A stretch of DNA of 64,000 nt from contig NC_058493.1 of the NCBI RefSeq assembly GCF_020382885.2, positions 24,531,999 through 24,595,998 on the forward strand, in the 5' to 3' direction. Of this stretch, positions 28,101 through 44,114 are shown one piece after another. Positions within the stretch are counted from its first letter, which is position 1. Every line of letters starts with the position of its first letter. Made by a program: the position numbers and the translations under genes. Origin of the DNA: Scatophagus argus. Lineage: Eukaryota; Chordata; Actinopteri; Scatophagidae. Under the pieces are notes generated by a model. The model was not told the origin of the DNA. It saw only the letters and a program-made list of their open reading frames with translations, and did not search any database.

Positions 28101-31100
28101 CCTTTGTTTTATATTTTAGCCTTGTGTGTGAGACAGATCTACAACCATATTCTACCCCCACCCCTTTACCCCTGGCTGGGAAATGTTATTTTTTCTGCAC
28201 CACCATATGCATGTCATCTGGTGCCACCCACCCCAGATGGTGAAAACTATAAACAGCAGCCCTGGTTGTGGCATTTTGATCTCAGGTCCTCGAACTCTTC
28301 ATGGCGCCTGGACATTCCTTGCAAGATCAAGGAGCCTCTTGCATGGCAGGGTGACCTGGCTTAGTCGGCTAAGTGCATGCTCTTAAGTCGTGAAGGGTCA
28401 TTATGCTTAAAGGAGCATCCTGGTGTAATTTTGACAACTTGTCATTTCCCGAGATTTTCCCAGTCTGTAACAAGCTTTGTTTGAATAAGTGTGTACAGTG
28501 TAGGCTTTAGTGGATCTCAGCCTATTCTACTTAATGCTATTCACTGCCATTCTTGTTTAAACAGTGTGAAGATATGAGAGTTGCCAGACATACTGGAGGT
28601 TTTTCATTCACTTAAAAACTATTATATGGCCACTGTGTACTTGGACTGTCTTATTGTTTTACATTGGCAGAAACATGTCTCTCCAGCTCTGATTGGACTG
28701 TCTGTGCAGGTGAGGTTACGTAAAGGTGTAGCAACTGCTTCTGCGTGTACGTGAGCAGAGCTAATGCTAACAGGCGTATTAAACTGCTCTTTGTGCACAC
28801 CTCATGAATATTCTTGCAGACTTGAAAAGCTATGCAGGTCCTGTTCTACTATCACATTATTTTCTGTGAATTCCTTAATTTGTTGGCTGACCCAGAAAAA
28901 GACTCAAACACAACACTCCTGAGGATATCTTGCTGGGGAAATACGTGATAATAGAGAATGCAGTCTCAAACACAATGCTGTGAAAGTCCAGCCAAAACAG
29001 AAGTCGGTTTCACTCACATCGCTTGATGCCAAAATATATCTGTTTTCATATACACTCATGAGCGTGTCTGTGCAAAGTTTAATGGGTCATGGAAATAATT
29101 TTAATGAAAGTCATAACTGAAATAGTGTTTCTTGTATCCAATTACTTCATCTCCAGGATTTTTTTTGTATAGTTTTTCAACATGGATGGAAGTGAATGGC
29201 ATTAGGTGGGCTCAGGCTGTCAAAGGAACACACTGTATACACCTATGAACACACACTTTTTTACAAAATGATGTCATTTCTTCTGCAGCTTAATGGGACA
29301 ACCATGAATTTGTCTTTTGGCAGGTCACATCTGTTTGTTAGCCTTTTGGTTTGTCCGTGTCTCATTATTCATTTGTGTCTTTATGAACTGTGCTGTGGGC
29401 TGTGAAGTGAATTTCCAAAGAAATTAAATGATTTTGATTCCTATAAACCAGCATTGCTATAAGCTGGTTTAAAGATGTAAACATTTTGAATATGCTGTGA
29501 ATGAAACTTCACTGCACCTTTACACCTTTAACAGACCACTGTGTCAAATGAGATGCCCAGACATAATGAAGGCACACTTTGGGGTCCACAAGCTACTTTT
29601 CAGGCCAGTTGTAGAGCTTGTGTTATTTAATGTCTTCTCACTTTTGTTTCCAAACTTTACATAACTTCATTGACTAGAAGATCCGTGGACATACAAATAG
29701 AGTACTGTGGCAAGCTAGTTGGCTGATTGGATGGCGTAGGGTGACATGTTCTACATAAATAATGCTGGGTCCTGCTCAAGGTTTCTTCCTGTTAAAAGGG
29801 AGTTTTTCCTTGCCACTGTCTGCTTGCTCGGGGGTTCAGGCTCTGGGTCTCTGTAAAGCATCTAGAGACAATTTTGATTGTATAAGGTCCTATATAAATA
29901 AATAAATTGAATTGAAATTGAAAATAATGCAACATGGTGCATCCTAAGCTTTATGTCAATAAAAGAAATGTCAGTATGACATATGACAAATGTCAATGAC
30001 AGTAGAGAAAATCCTCAACTATTTTAAGTCTGATTATGGTCTTCAGAGCATTTCAGAATACAGGAAGAGACTGTGATTAAATAGACGGTGATAACAATCG
30101 AGAGTGGCTACGAATGCAAAATGAACGCAAGAGAAACAACTCGCGCATTCATGTTGTGTGTCTTCTGTGTTATTGATGTGATGTTGTTCTTTGCTGCTGA
30201 GAGACTCGACGTCTCTACGCCGGAGAAGCCCTCCATCACAGCATCACCTGTTGTTTCACAGTGATTCTGGCCAGCGTCTCAGCTGTTTTTGAAGTAACAC
30301 CCGTCTGTGCCGCAGGTGGTCAGCTCGACCAACGGGGAGCTGAACGCAGACGATCCACTGGCAGCTCATTCCAACGCTCCGATTACAGCTCAGGCAGAGG
30401 TGGAAGTGGTCGACGAGGCCAAGTACGTGTCACACACCCGCCACACCACTCCTCCGTGTCCATCTGTCGCTTCTTCTCTTTCCCACTCTTCCTCTCTGTC
30501 CCCCCTCCCTCTCTCTCACTTTTTGCTATGGTGTGGAATTGTGACAGCCCCCACCCTTCTCCACCCCCCCCAGCTGTCATCCTGCTCCTGTCTCTCTTAT
30601 CTTCTGTCTGACTGTGTGGTTTTTTTGATCTTTTCTGCCGCCTGTCTCAATGCTGTCCTCTCAATAAGATTGTTTTTCTTTTAAAGAAAGACAAGCCTTT
30701 GCAGATCAACTTCTCAGCTGGAGCTAACGCAGCGTCTCGTACCTGTAGCCTGAGCAGTCACAAATTCTCCACTGTTGATCGAACTGATCATCGCGTCTGT
30801 AATGGTGACAATAAGGATCACTGCAGTGCAGAATCTGTCATCTGCATTTGGTTGGCAGCCAGTTGAGATCACACCAGATTGTTCATGTGGCAACGTGGTC
30901 ACATGTTTGAAGATTATGCACATTATGTCATCATGTGCGACTGTCATTTCTGACGTGTCACTTCCTCTGCTGTTGTTAGCATTGTTCTGGTTTACTTGAT
31001 CTCAAAACTAGTGGCAGTAGCTAAACAGCAGCGGGTGCTTGTCTCCAGCACCAGTAACTGGAACGATTCCTTGCTGCATGGCTGGCTGCCCACTGTGCAA

Positions 31101-34100
31101 AAACTGCACTGCTGGCTCAGTTTTCCATGATCCAGCTGGCCGAGAGGAACCGAGTGGAGCGAGACATATCAACAGAGAAAATATCTGCTTTGCAGTTTCA
31201 ATTTTATTGTATTGGATATTACAGTAAATTAATTTTGCTTGATAAAAGTACAAACAGAAATGTGGCAGGGAAACTCGCCTACCATTAAACAGCTACAGAA
31301 GTACATTTACAAATTTGTCTTTAGTCGTCAGCTCAGTCACGCTTATGTAAAGCCAGTTATTTTAATCCAAGGCTCAGTTTTGATTGAGGGAGGAGACTGT
31401 CCTGAGCAGGAACACAATAGTGCAGGTCAGCCTGGTTATTCCCTGTTGTGAGGCTGTGAAGGGAACATTTATGATTGTGGTGCAGCTAAGATTGGCTCTG
31501 TGGGGATGGAAATGTTAGCGTGTGAAATATTAGCTGTGTGTGTGTGGTAGTGGTTTGGATTCCATTGTGTGTTCAGCTAAATGGGTTTTGCTTTTTTTTT
31601 TTTTTTTTAACAAAATAATTTTGCTCATTTATAAGGTGAAAGTCTGGATAAATGGTTCATTCAGCAGGTAAAGCCCGATCCAGAATTATTCAGTTGTAAT
31701 TTATTATAGCCAAATACATTATTATAATTAAAAAAATCAGAAATCAATTGTCCCATACCCAAAAGTAGAATTCATCCTGTATCATTGTAATAAATAATGA
31801 TGTTAATTTCACTGTATGTCTCAACAAATAGACACAAAATGTGTATTTAGCTCCAGTCCAGCTCTCAGAGATATTGTAATGTATATTTCAGGGATTAACC
31901 ACCTCTCCCACCGCAGCCCATCAAAGCCACTGTAAAACTAAGATTCCCCTCATGAATCTCCCGGAGGTTCACTCACTTTAATCTGCACTCGATTCTATTT
32001 CTGCCCACATGACAGACCTTCCTCCTGTTGTCTCCATTCACACAATTGTTTGATGTGATGATGCCAGCCTCTTTGATACCTCCTCAGACAAGTTGATGTT
32101 TGATATGAGGACATGAAGTAGTGAATGGAAATCACATGTCTGTTGCGGTTTAATTAATACTTTGCATTTTGAGAGAATAACTGGTTTTCACAGTGAATTA
32201 ATTCTGTTCTATTAATGCTTTTTATTTATATTCATGGCCTGATATTTGTTTCGGACTCTTGAGCGGTAATTATTCTCAGTCTGTACAGAATCAGGTATTT
32301 TTTATTCTGCGTTTTGGCTTCCATCAGTGATGCTGTAATGTGCTGTTACAGCATCACTGATGGCAAATCGCAGTGTAACGTCATGCATTTTCCAGCTGTA
32401 TATAGCAGTAATAACAGTACACTCATAAGTGTGGTGACCTAAATCTCCACTTTCTGTAAGTGTAGGAAGTAAAATGGGTTGCACAATAAAATGCAGTTTC
32501 TATATGAAGATTTGTTGTATCTAAATACTCACAATTATAGATGTATCAGATATAAATGGAAAACATGATGCAGCCGTATTAAATCTGACCTGACACTTTG
32601 GAAAAGGGAAGATTTTATTCTATTTTACAAAATTAAATGAAATATATCTGTATATAAATACAACAAGGTCATATGTACTTTTCAAAAGTTGTTCAAAAAC
32701 TTGGCCTCCTAAAACTGTTGCTACGGTGACTTCCTGTTGACATAGTTCCTTTAATTGGACCACGTTACAGATGCTTCCTAGTAACTTATTTACATGTTAG
32801 TTACATTATTCAGAAGTGTTTCTATCTACATATTTTTAAGCACATTTGAAGTGTTGCATTAGAAACGATTGATTAAAAAAATGTCAAAATTCATAAAAAC
32901 GTCCTCAATTTGGCAAAAAAAGTTTTGTTTTTACACTTTTTACATTGTTTCAGTTCAGTAAATGCACATTTGTAGAGAAAATGGAGCCTAAATAGCCTAC
33001 ATTTTGCCTAAATAGCCTAAAATTTTGCTGTGTTTTCTGAGAGAAATGATGAACCACCTCCTGCTAACACGGGAGCAAAACGCTGCAGAGTAGACGTCCT
33101 GTAACTTTCCCTGCAGTCTTTTCTCCTTTAACCTCTCGAATGTCCCCTCTGTGTGTCCACCTGAGTCCTTTTGGTGTGTCTGTGTGCATGCTTGTGTGGC
33201 ATGCGCCCCGTCCCATCATCTTGGTCTTGCTGTATTAATCTTTCTTACTTTTCTCTTTACACTCTTTCCTCTCTCTTCTTCTGTAGCTGCGTGAAAATGC
33301 TCAACCTGTGGTGAGTCCCTCTCTGCTAGTCCACATCAGACTCATGGGACAGGGAGTGGACCAGCCTAGGCTGGGCCCGGTGGAGTTTTATTTCTATTTT
33401 TATTTACAAATTTTACCTAAACTCTCACTGGTGCAACAGTGCCGTAAAACCCCGAGAACACTGTCTGCTGTGTGTACTATCAAGTCTCTGCCCTTTTTTC
33501 TCACCACTGCCTGATGCCGATTGCTAACAGATGAGTACAGAATACACTAAGCCAAGCTGTCCTACCAATTTAAACCTGACCAGATGTCACATGCAGGCAG
33601 AAAGATAAAAATAAAAGTAGCTCGAGTGCTTTGAACTAACTCGTCCTTTTTTGTCTTTATTGGTAGTTAATGAGCGGTTACTCCTTTTTAGCAGCGTTTG
33701 GCTTCATATTGAAAGCCTTCAAACTCTTTTTTTGCATGGTGCACCATTATTCTTTATTAACGACTTAACCCAGGAGTACCCAGTCACTGTCCTATGTCAC
33801 GATCCACAGCTTTTTTTCTTGTCTTTGTATGTTTTTATTGATCATTCAGGCTCGCCATGTCTTGTGCTCTTTGTGTGCACTGCTCCATTTTATTTCTTTA
33901 TTTAGTTTTTGCATAGGAGAAGTAGTTTCCTTGGAGTAACTGCAGCAGTTGAGTCCCTTTTGAGACATTTTTTTTTCTTTCTTAAAAATGGTGGGAGATG
34001 AATGAGCATGCAAACACTTGGTGGATGCCAGTGCATCCATCTTTTGGCCTTGTTGCTAATGTTTTTCAAATCAAACCTTTTGCCAGCTGCAGTTCTCACT

Positions 34101-34304
34101 AACATAACCAGATTTGGAAGACTCAGATTAAGCTTTTGTGATATTTAACATGCTAATTTAACGCAGTCTGCTCATGTTTGTTCTTTCTTTTTCTTCATCT
34201 GAGACCTCCCTCATCTACTTATCGGTTTAATGTCCACCTCTGTCTGCAGGTGCTGCTGTTTCTTCAAGCGAAAACGGAAGAAGAACACACCGAGGCACAA
34301 ATGA
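13110..34304 (+). CDS. csnk1g1: Casein kinase 1 gamma-1 (complete coding region)
   Basis: A membrane-associated Ser/Thr kinase; CK1 gamma enzymes phosphorylate targets such as LRP5/6 in Wnt signalling. Coding exons: 13110-13296, 13642-13682, 14752-14821, 23345-23496, 25016-25250, 25364-25449, 25847-25931, 26082-26230, 26309-26416, optional 27567-27674, 30316-30422, optional 33287-33310, 34250-34304. Phases agree at every junction. The core form is 424 aa, close to the 422 of human CSNK1G1. Visible motifs: glycine loop [12 protein letters not shown], lysine in YVAIKLEPVKSR, catalytic loop [22 protein letters not shown]1 signature [20 protein letters not shown], and C-terminal [11 protein letters not shown] (cysteines likely palmitoylated next to a basic patch). 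The tail [19 protein letters not shown] identifies the gamma-1 paralog. The ATG at 13110 follows a good context (ACCATGG) in an exon that starts at 12866 with 244 nt of 5' UTR. Confidence 0.95.
19120..19330. repeat. Dispersed teleost repeat fragment
   Basis: The stretch around ACATCCTGGACAGGTGAACT, TCTTTGGACTGTGGGAGGAA and AACATGCAAACTCCACTCAG matches the pattern of a repeat seen very often in fish genomic sequence. I cannot name its family with confidence. Confidence 0.45.
20971..20995. repeat. (GT)n microsatellite
   Basis: Twelve GT units in a csnk1g1 intron. Confidence 0.95.
21388..21455. ncRNA. Candidate intronic hairpin (miRNA precursor-like)
   Basis: On the + strand AAATGACAGACTT (21393-21405) pairs with AAGTCTGTCATTT (21438-21450). 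After a 3x3 internal loop TAGAAAGAA (21409-21417) pairs with TTCTTTCTA (21426-21434), leaving an 8-nt loop. The stem extends outward by TCAT/ATGA after one mismatch. Total is about 26 paired bases in a 68-nt arm-loop-arm structure, the size of a pre-miRNA. It lies within an intron in the sense orientation of csnk1g1. I do not recognise either arm as a known miRNA; a short palindromic MITE is the main alternative. Confidence 0.4.
23497..25015 (+). other. csnk1g1: csnk1g1 intron with AT-rich sequence
   Basis: A 1.5-kb intron. Around 24340-24500 it contains repeated TTAATCATTGGTCAATCAAC / AATCAATAATAC-type sequence that may be the decayed end of a hAT-like element. Nothing else is recognised. 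Confidence 0.45.
25539..25560. repeat. (AT)n microsatellite
   Basis: A simple AT run in a csnk1g1 intron. Confidence 0.9.
27567..27674 (+). CDS. csnk1g1: Optional 36-codon exon of csnk1g1
   Basis: A 108-nt open segment between acceptor CTGAGCAG and donor CAG|GTATAC. It is phase 0 on both sides, so it can be included or skipped between the 26309-26416 and 30316-30422 exons without a frameshift. It encodes [20 protein letters not shown] followed by [12 protein letters not shown], which matches the optional segment I recall from a mammalian CSNK1G1 isoform (ERRGEWEIQPSRQTN...). Inclusion lengthens the regulatory tail from 424 to 460 aa. The exon lies in a C-rich local context (27480-27560), which gives a long pyrimidine tract before the acceptor. 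Confidence 0.85.
29761..29930 (+). mobile_element. L2-type LINE 3' end fragment
   Basis: It contains AAGGTTTCTTCCTGTTAAAA, GAGTTTTTCCTTGCCACTGT and a tail ATAAATTGAATTGAAATTGA. This is the same 3' UTR block and tail type seen inverted at 1246-1450, so it is a short 3' fragment of a related element inserted in + orientation in a csnk1g1 intron. Confidence 0.75.
32307..32373. ncRNA. Candidate intronic hairpin with 18-bp perfect stem
   Basis: CCATCAGTGATGCTGTAA (32321-32338) is the exact reverse complement of TTACAGCATCACTGATGG (32346-32363), with a 7-nt loop. Beyond a 4-nt bulge the pairing continues as TTTG/CAAA and CTGCG/CGCAG, giving about 27 pairs in 67 nt. It lies in the csnk1g1 intron between the 30316-30422 exon and the microexon. 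It could be a miRNA-like precursor or a tiny palindromic element. I do not recognise the arm sequences. Confidence 0.4.
33287..33310 (+). CDS. csnk1g1: 24-nt optional microexon of csnk1g1
   Basis: The exon CTGCGTGAAAATGCTCAACC + TGTG sits after a long CT-rich tract ending TTCTGTAG and before donor GTGAGT. The upstream exon ends in phase 2 (GCC AA) and the last exon starts G TGC TGC. Inclusion changes K-CCCFF into [14 protein letters not shown], an 8-residue insertion directly before the cysteine/basic membrane anchor. CK1 gamma paralogs in mammals have an optional insertion of similar sequence (CQKVLNMW in CSNK1G3, from memory). The adjacent LRENAQP reading is the wrong frame. Confidence 0.82.
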
Positions 34305-37300
34305 TCGTCCGCCACTGGCCTGAAACGCTCCAAGTGTCAGTCGATTGTGATTTCAGAAATCAATAAGGTCCCATTCAAAAATAAAAGAGGGAGACAAACT
34401 GAAAGATGTTGATTGAAAAGCGCTCTGGAGGGACCAGTTAAAAATGGTTTGAGATGTACAAGATGCTTGTGTCTTTAGATGGGAGTATTTTTTTGCTTTA
34501 TTATTATTTTGTTTTTTTCCCCTCCTCCTGTGTGGAAGTATTTTGCAGGCCAGTCATCCAAACGGGGAACCTTTTTGTTGGAATTGTGCAGAGGATAATC
34601 TTTTTCCTCCTCCCCAAGACGCCCAGCATTTGTGTTTTTCTCTCCTTGTTTTTGTCAGATTTTCTGCTCCCGTTTCCCTCCTGTGGTATTGCAAAGGAAG
34701 CGACGTTTCTTCCTGTGGAATCTTGCCACCGTCAACATGTTGCATACTATGATTTCTTTCTTCGACTCACAGAATCATATTTTCATTTCCCCTCTGTCAA
34801 GTCCCGGTTCAGAGTAGTTTGCCCCTGGTTAGTTTGCTAACTCATCTCGACACAAAGCCCTTTTGGTCTTTCCTGACGTGGGACTGAATGTAAACCTGAA
34901 CACACGAGGAGCCAAAAGCGTAACCGCCCATCCTCACGTACAGGCACAAAGAGCTTCAGTCTGCCATTTGGCCCCTGCACTTTTTTCCCTCCAAAGAGGT
35001 CAACCCTGGCACTGAGAGAACAGAAGACCAAGGACGCCTCCTGCACTGTGTTCTCTGAGGATGAATTCTGCTCACGCTGCTTGGTTAAAGCGCTCCCCTT
35101 AGCCACGCTGCTGTCAAAACACACTACAGTCTCTTTTGACGCTCATGCAGTCTTGCTTCTGTTGGCTTTGTGATGATGAGCGGCAACCTGACACTCCTAG
35201 ATGGGGCTGAAAAAAAATGCTATTTATGCTATTTATCTCTTGGTTGCCACTGGTTTTCTTACTAATTCTAAAACATACACACTGAATGTATGGACAGAAA
35301 AGTAAATGACTTTGGAGCATTTATATGATCTGTCATGTGCATGGGAAGGAAATTGCTGTTAAGACCCATGTGTAAAGGAAAAAGACAAAAAAAGGAAAAT
35401 CATGAGACCAAAACTAAGTGTGTTAGAGGGTGGGAGGGTCTTAAATGTTCTTGATCTTAATAATGTGATGGTTAATAATGGACTCTGCACCAGTAGACAC
35501 TGGGAGATGTTGCTTTGGATTGAGAAAACAAACAAGGAAAAAAAAATCACAGCCTCGCAACACTACTGTCTAATGCCTTAACCCCCCCCTCCCCCCAACC
35601 GGCCGACCAGTCGACCATCACATCACGCCACCAGTTGGATAAACAAGTTGGCGGCATGACGGTTGTGAGATGTGCGGCGCAACCTTTGGGCTCACTCGTA
35701 TAAATAAAACCCAAAGTTGCAGGCTGTTCCCAGCTAGCATCAGAGCGGTTGATGACTTCTCTCGTAACTCTGAGGATGTGTTCCCAAGAGAGCAATGCCA
35801 AACGGGAGGCTTGGCGTAATAATCTGTTAATGGTGTTCAGACGTCCCTGCCCCTGAGCGTCCAGCCGGGAGACCCCGTGTACGGCAAAAGTGATGTTTTA
35901 TGTTTGGACGGTCCCTCTCCTCGACGCAGAGAGAGAGAGAGGGATAACCTTAACGTCGGCGTGAAGGCGAAGGCGAATAAGTGAACATGTCCATACCATT
36001 TTAATTTTCATTTAGTGTCATGGAGGACTGCCTTGAAACAATATCCTCGATACGTCACCTTGCCTATCCTCCTAACAGAGAGTGAATTACCGTACATAGG
36101 TGTTTTATTTTTTTATTTTATATCTTGCTAATGTGAATTTTTTTAATGCAATCTTAGTTTTTTTTGTTTTGTTTTGTTTTTTGTTTCCATTCCAAATAGC
36201 CATGGTTTTATGGGGAAAGAGAGGGTAACAAAAAAGCTTGAGACCATGACTGCACTACATTTGTTGACCCCCGGCTTTCCCTGAGAAGACCCTGCCTTCT
36301 TAATACTGTACTTTAAACGTGCTTGTTACTTTAATTGTAGCTGCCTCGTATGCTAGGCCTTCCCTATAGGGTGCAGGGAATACACAATATATTGAATTTT
36401 TTTTTATTATAATTTTTTTTTTAATCCCCACCCACTCCTTTTTTTATTGTGCCATGACACCACCCTCCTCTTCCCCTTCCCTTTCTCTCTGCACGCACGC
36501 ATGCACGCACACACACACATACATACACACACACACACACAAGTCCTAGATGAATCAGCTCTCAGTGGCGTGTTTAGATTTGGCGTTTTGTGGACCTGCT
36601 CCATCATCTTTAGTAATACAATGTTGTAGATGTTGCAAACTATCTCAATGAATCAGTATGTAAACCTGCTTGTCGCGTGTATTTACACTGTATAGCTTTT
36701 GGTTTCTTCTTTAACCCCTGACATGTCAGTTACTCCAGGGTCTAAGTTATTGTGTTCTTGAAAGTACTTGAATATGAAAATTTACGGGACCTTTTCTGTT
36801 TGTTTGGGGCTTTTGTTTTATTTGTTGTTGTTTTTTTTTTTTTGTCATTATCATAATAATTCCACACATAGGATTTGAAGGGGATTGTTGGGAAAACAGG
36901 CTATTTGAATGACAGGTATTCATTCGTTTGAGATGTGTTAGTGCCTCTTGAGTGTGTTGGACAGGTGACGTTTTTATCCGACTCACCTGGGGAGTCCTGT
37001 GCCGGCTGGTGTACAAAGGAAAAGAAAAAAAAAAATAAATAAAAACTGGTGTGGGTTTCGTTGTTTTTTACCAAGAAGTGGTGCAGTTAGATGTTGGTTT
37101 GGATGCTAAGTCATTCACCAGTTTGTATTTTGATCTGGTGTGGGTGAAACCGTTCATTTTGTTTTTGTCCCCAGACACCAAACCTGTGACATCTGCTGCC
37201 TGTGCTTGTCCCCACAGAGCATCACCCGGCACCTGGACTGTTTCATTCCAGCTACCTGAGAAAAGTTGAAAGTATTTCCGTTGTAGTGAGATGGATATCC

Positions 37301-38480
37301 AGACTATATAGCCTTCAACGTTCCCTCTGAATTCCCAGAGTGCCATTCCTGAGACTACTACTAGCCCATGCCTTTTACCTGTGCCAGGAAAATATGAAGT
37401 TGAATGTTTTTTTTGACCATCACATTCCACGTTGTGTCCTTGATGTGTCCACGGTCATTTTGAAAAACCGCAGAGCAGCAAAGGCTCAGCTCAGTACCAG
37501 AAGTGTTGTTGGAGATGTCAACGAGCGTTGGAAATTACAAAGTGTTTTATGAGTTGTTTCTGTTGGTTTCTTTCTTGTTTTTTTTCTTTTCTTGTAGATC
37601 AAAAGAAACCAACAGCATTTTACTGACCGAACTTATCGTTTCAGAGTTGAATTTGTGACTGGTCATCTTTGCAACATCGGCTTCATTCTTAAACTTTGGG
37701 TGGCCGAGCTGTTCGGCTCCTGGCTGAAATGGTAGATATAGATATATTACTCTGATGTATTTACGTTTTACTCTCTGGGCCTCATACAGAGCGATATAGG
37801 AGTACTCTGTATGCTTTGTGTCTGCATGGCTTACGTGGAGACGGCAGCGAGCGGTTCCTCTCCAGTGAATTTTCTCACCTGTAGGGCTCATATACTGTGG
37901 GCTCAGTGAGACGTTATGACTTCCAGTCCTCCTGTAAAATAAACTTAAGATAAACATTTTCATGTCTTCTCACCGCACATTCCACTTCAGTTCACATCTT
38001 TTCTGGTAACCTTCACTTCAGTCAGACTTGTGTTTATGGCTTTGGTTGTGTGTAAGTCACATTTCTGTGTGTCAAAGCTGTGTAAATCAAAGCAAAGGAC
38101 AGATAAAAGTGTGAATGAATGGCTGAGGTCTTTTTGGGTTCTCTGGCACTTTTTCCTTGTTGCTGTACTGTAGAATTGTCTTGGATTTACTGTATATTTT
38201 TTCTTTGAGGGAGAGGTTTTGGGTGACATTTACTGCAATATTGTGATGATTATTTGAAAATTGTAAATTGTACAGAGTTCACAGTTATACTCTTTGTTCT
38301 TTCTGTTGGGATTACATTAAAAATATGTATTCTTTGATATTTTTTTCCCTCTCAGACTGTGGAAAATCAAATTGTACAGCTCCAAGAGGTTATCCTCCCC
38401 TCAGCATTGTTTTTTTTTTTCAGAGCTATGATTAAGACAAATCTTAAAATTGTAAATAAATATTATTGTGTTGAAATATG
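34305..38480 (+). other. csnk1g1: Long 3' UTR of csnk1g1 (end uncertain)
   Basis: No gene-like ORF follows the stop codon until rps17. Possible poly(A) signals are AATAAA at 37938-37943 and 38455-38460, plus AATAAA-type clusters near 37035 and 38735, so several UTR lengths are possible. The region has T-rich runs and a (CA)n repeat at about 36506-36541. The assignment as one continuous UTR is inferred from spacing and strand. Confidence 0.5.
36506..36541. repeat. Imperfect (CA)n repeat
   Basis: CACACACACATACATACACA-type run, interrupted, within the presumed csnk1g1 3' UTR. Confidence 0.85.
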
Positions 38481-39630
38481 AATGTCACTTCAAAAATGTA
38501 TTTGAATGAGTTAGTCAAGGGCTTCAAGAATGAAGGACCCACATTTCTTCTTTTTATGGTTTCATATTTTTAATTTACAGAAAGGTAAAGATCCTTTTTA
38601 TCTGAGATGCCTGTTTTTTCCCCCCTCGTTGGATTCATATAATACAATGTTTCACACATGAACCTTATAAAAATCACTTTTTATTCCCTCCACACCTAAA
38701 GGGAAACTCCAGTTTGCACCCTTTTTTATGTAAAATAAAAGATCTCTCCACCTTGTGGGAATGTCTTCTGTAAGATGATTTTGTACTTGTTCAGCCTCTG
38801 TATTCTGACTTTAATGAAATGGCAAACATGCGTACGCCGAGGTGATCAATCCAGCTCGCTTTGGTTATTGTCAGAGTAGGTTTATACTCTCACATCTGTG
38901 AGCGGCCACAGAACCTGTTGTGTTCTCTCGCAGGCTTTGTTCCTGTGTCAGAATTTCAGTCTGACTCCCTTTTAATTTCTGCGCTGCTTCTTGTTTGTTT
39001 GTCAAAGTAAATGAAAACACTGGTTCTCATTGTGTGAGTGCAGTACATGAACTGGTAGGAGGTCACAGGTTTTTTCTTTCTCAGATTTCCCCCTCTTCCC
39101 TTTTGTTTGGATTTTAATAACCACTACACACAGGATGTTAGTGTGAGTCCTCTTAGAGATCAGAGAAATAAAACATTTTTCTAACATTATCCTGAACATT
39201 TATCCTGCTATCTCTTGAAGGAGGTCTGACTCCCAGTTTGAGAACTGCTCATTTAGTAAGTAAAAATAAATTTGACAATCAAAATGAATGACCTAAAACC
39301 ACTGGGCCCTCAAGCAAAATTTTCAGAGGTGGGTGGTAACTAAGATTTAAGTTAGTGTGTTGTATGTAAAGATCAATGTGAGCTTCCACTCAGTGGCTGC
39401 CACTAAAGAACAGTCCACTGACATGTACATTTACTGCAGTACTTACTGTATTTTACTGGACAGTTTCTTTGCAGATTAAAGCTTAAATTCAAGATTATTG
39501 ATCTATTCAAATACTTTATGCTTACATAAAATTGTATCTTCTTTAATACACTAACAATTAATATTACATTTACGGGTTGTTTCTAAAATGCCCCTGCACT
39601 TCTCGTCTCCCGCCGCTAGTAGTCAGTGTT

Positions 39631-39718
39631 GGCCGCGAGGGGGAGTCTGACAGCGGCTGTGAACGATAAACTTCCTGTATGAAGATCCGGTTCCTCTCTT
39701 CCACCGGTCCAAGTCAAC

Positions 39719-39721
<3 letters not shown>
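39631..39721 (+). promoter_or_regulatory. rps17: rps17 promoter, TOP start and exon 1
   Basis: A pyrimidine tract CCTCTCTTCC (39693-39702), typical of 5' TOP mRNAs of ribosomal proteins, lies just before the ATG at 39719-39721. A TATA-like GATAAA (39665-39670) is about 25 bases upstream of it. Further up, GGCCGCGAGGGGGAGTC resembles a CTCF core. Exon 1 ends immediately after ATG at a donor GTGGGT. Confidence 0.75.
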
Positions 39722-44068
<4,347 letters not shown>

Positions 44069-44091
44069 AAATCACATGCTGTGATCCTCTT

Positions 44092-44097
44092 AATAAA
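44092..44097 (+). terminator. rps17: rps17 poly(A) signal
   Basis: AATAAA lies 24 bases after the stop codon, so the 3' UTR is very short, as usual for ribosomal protein genes. Confidence 0.85.
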
Positions 44098-44114
44098 GAG
44101 ATGTAATTATTAAA

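Noticed and set aside
30261..30684. 116- and 125-codon ORFs over csnk1g1 exon 12
   Set aside because: They run past the splice donor at 30422 into a CT-rich intron; only the 30316-30422 part is coding.
33287..33310. Microexon reading frame LRENAQPV
   Set aside because: The upstream exon ends in phase 2, so the spliced frame is NCVKMLNLW.
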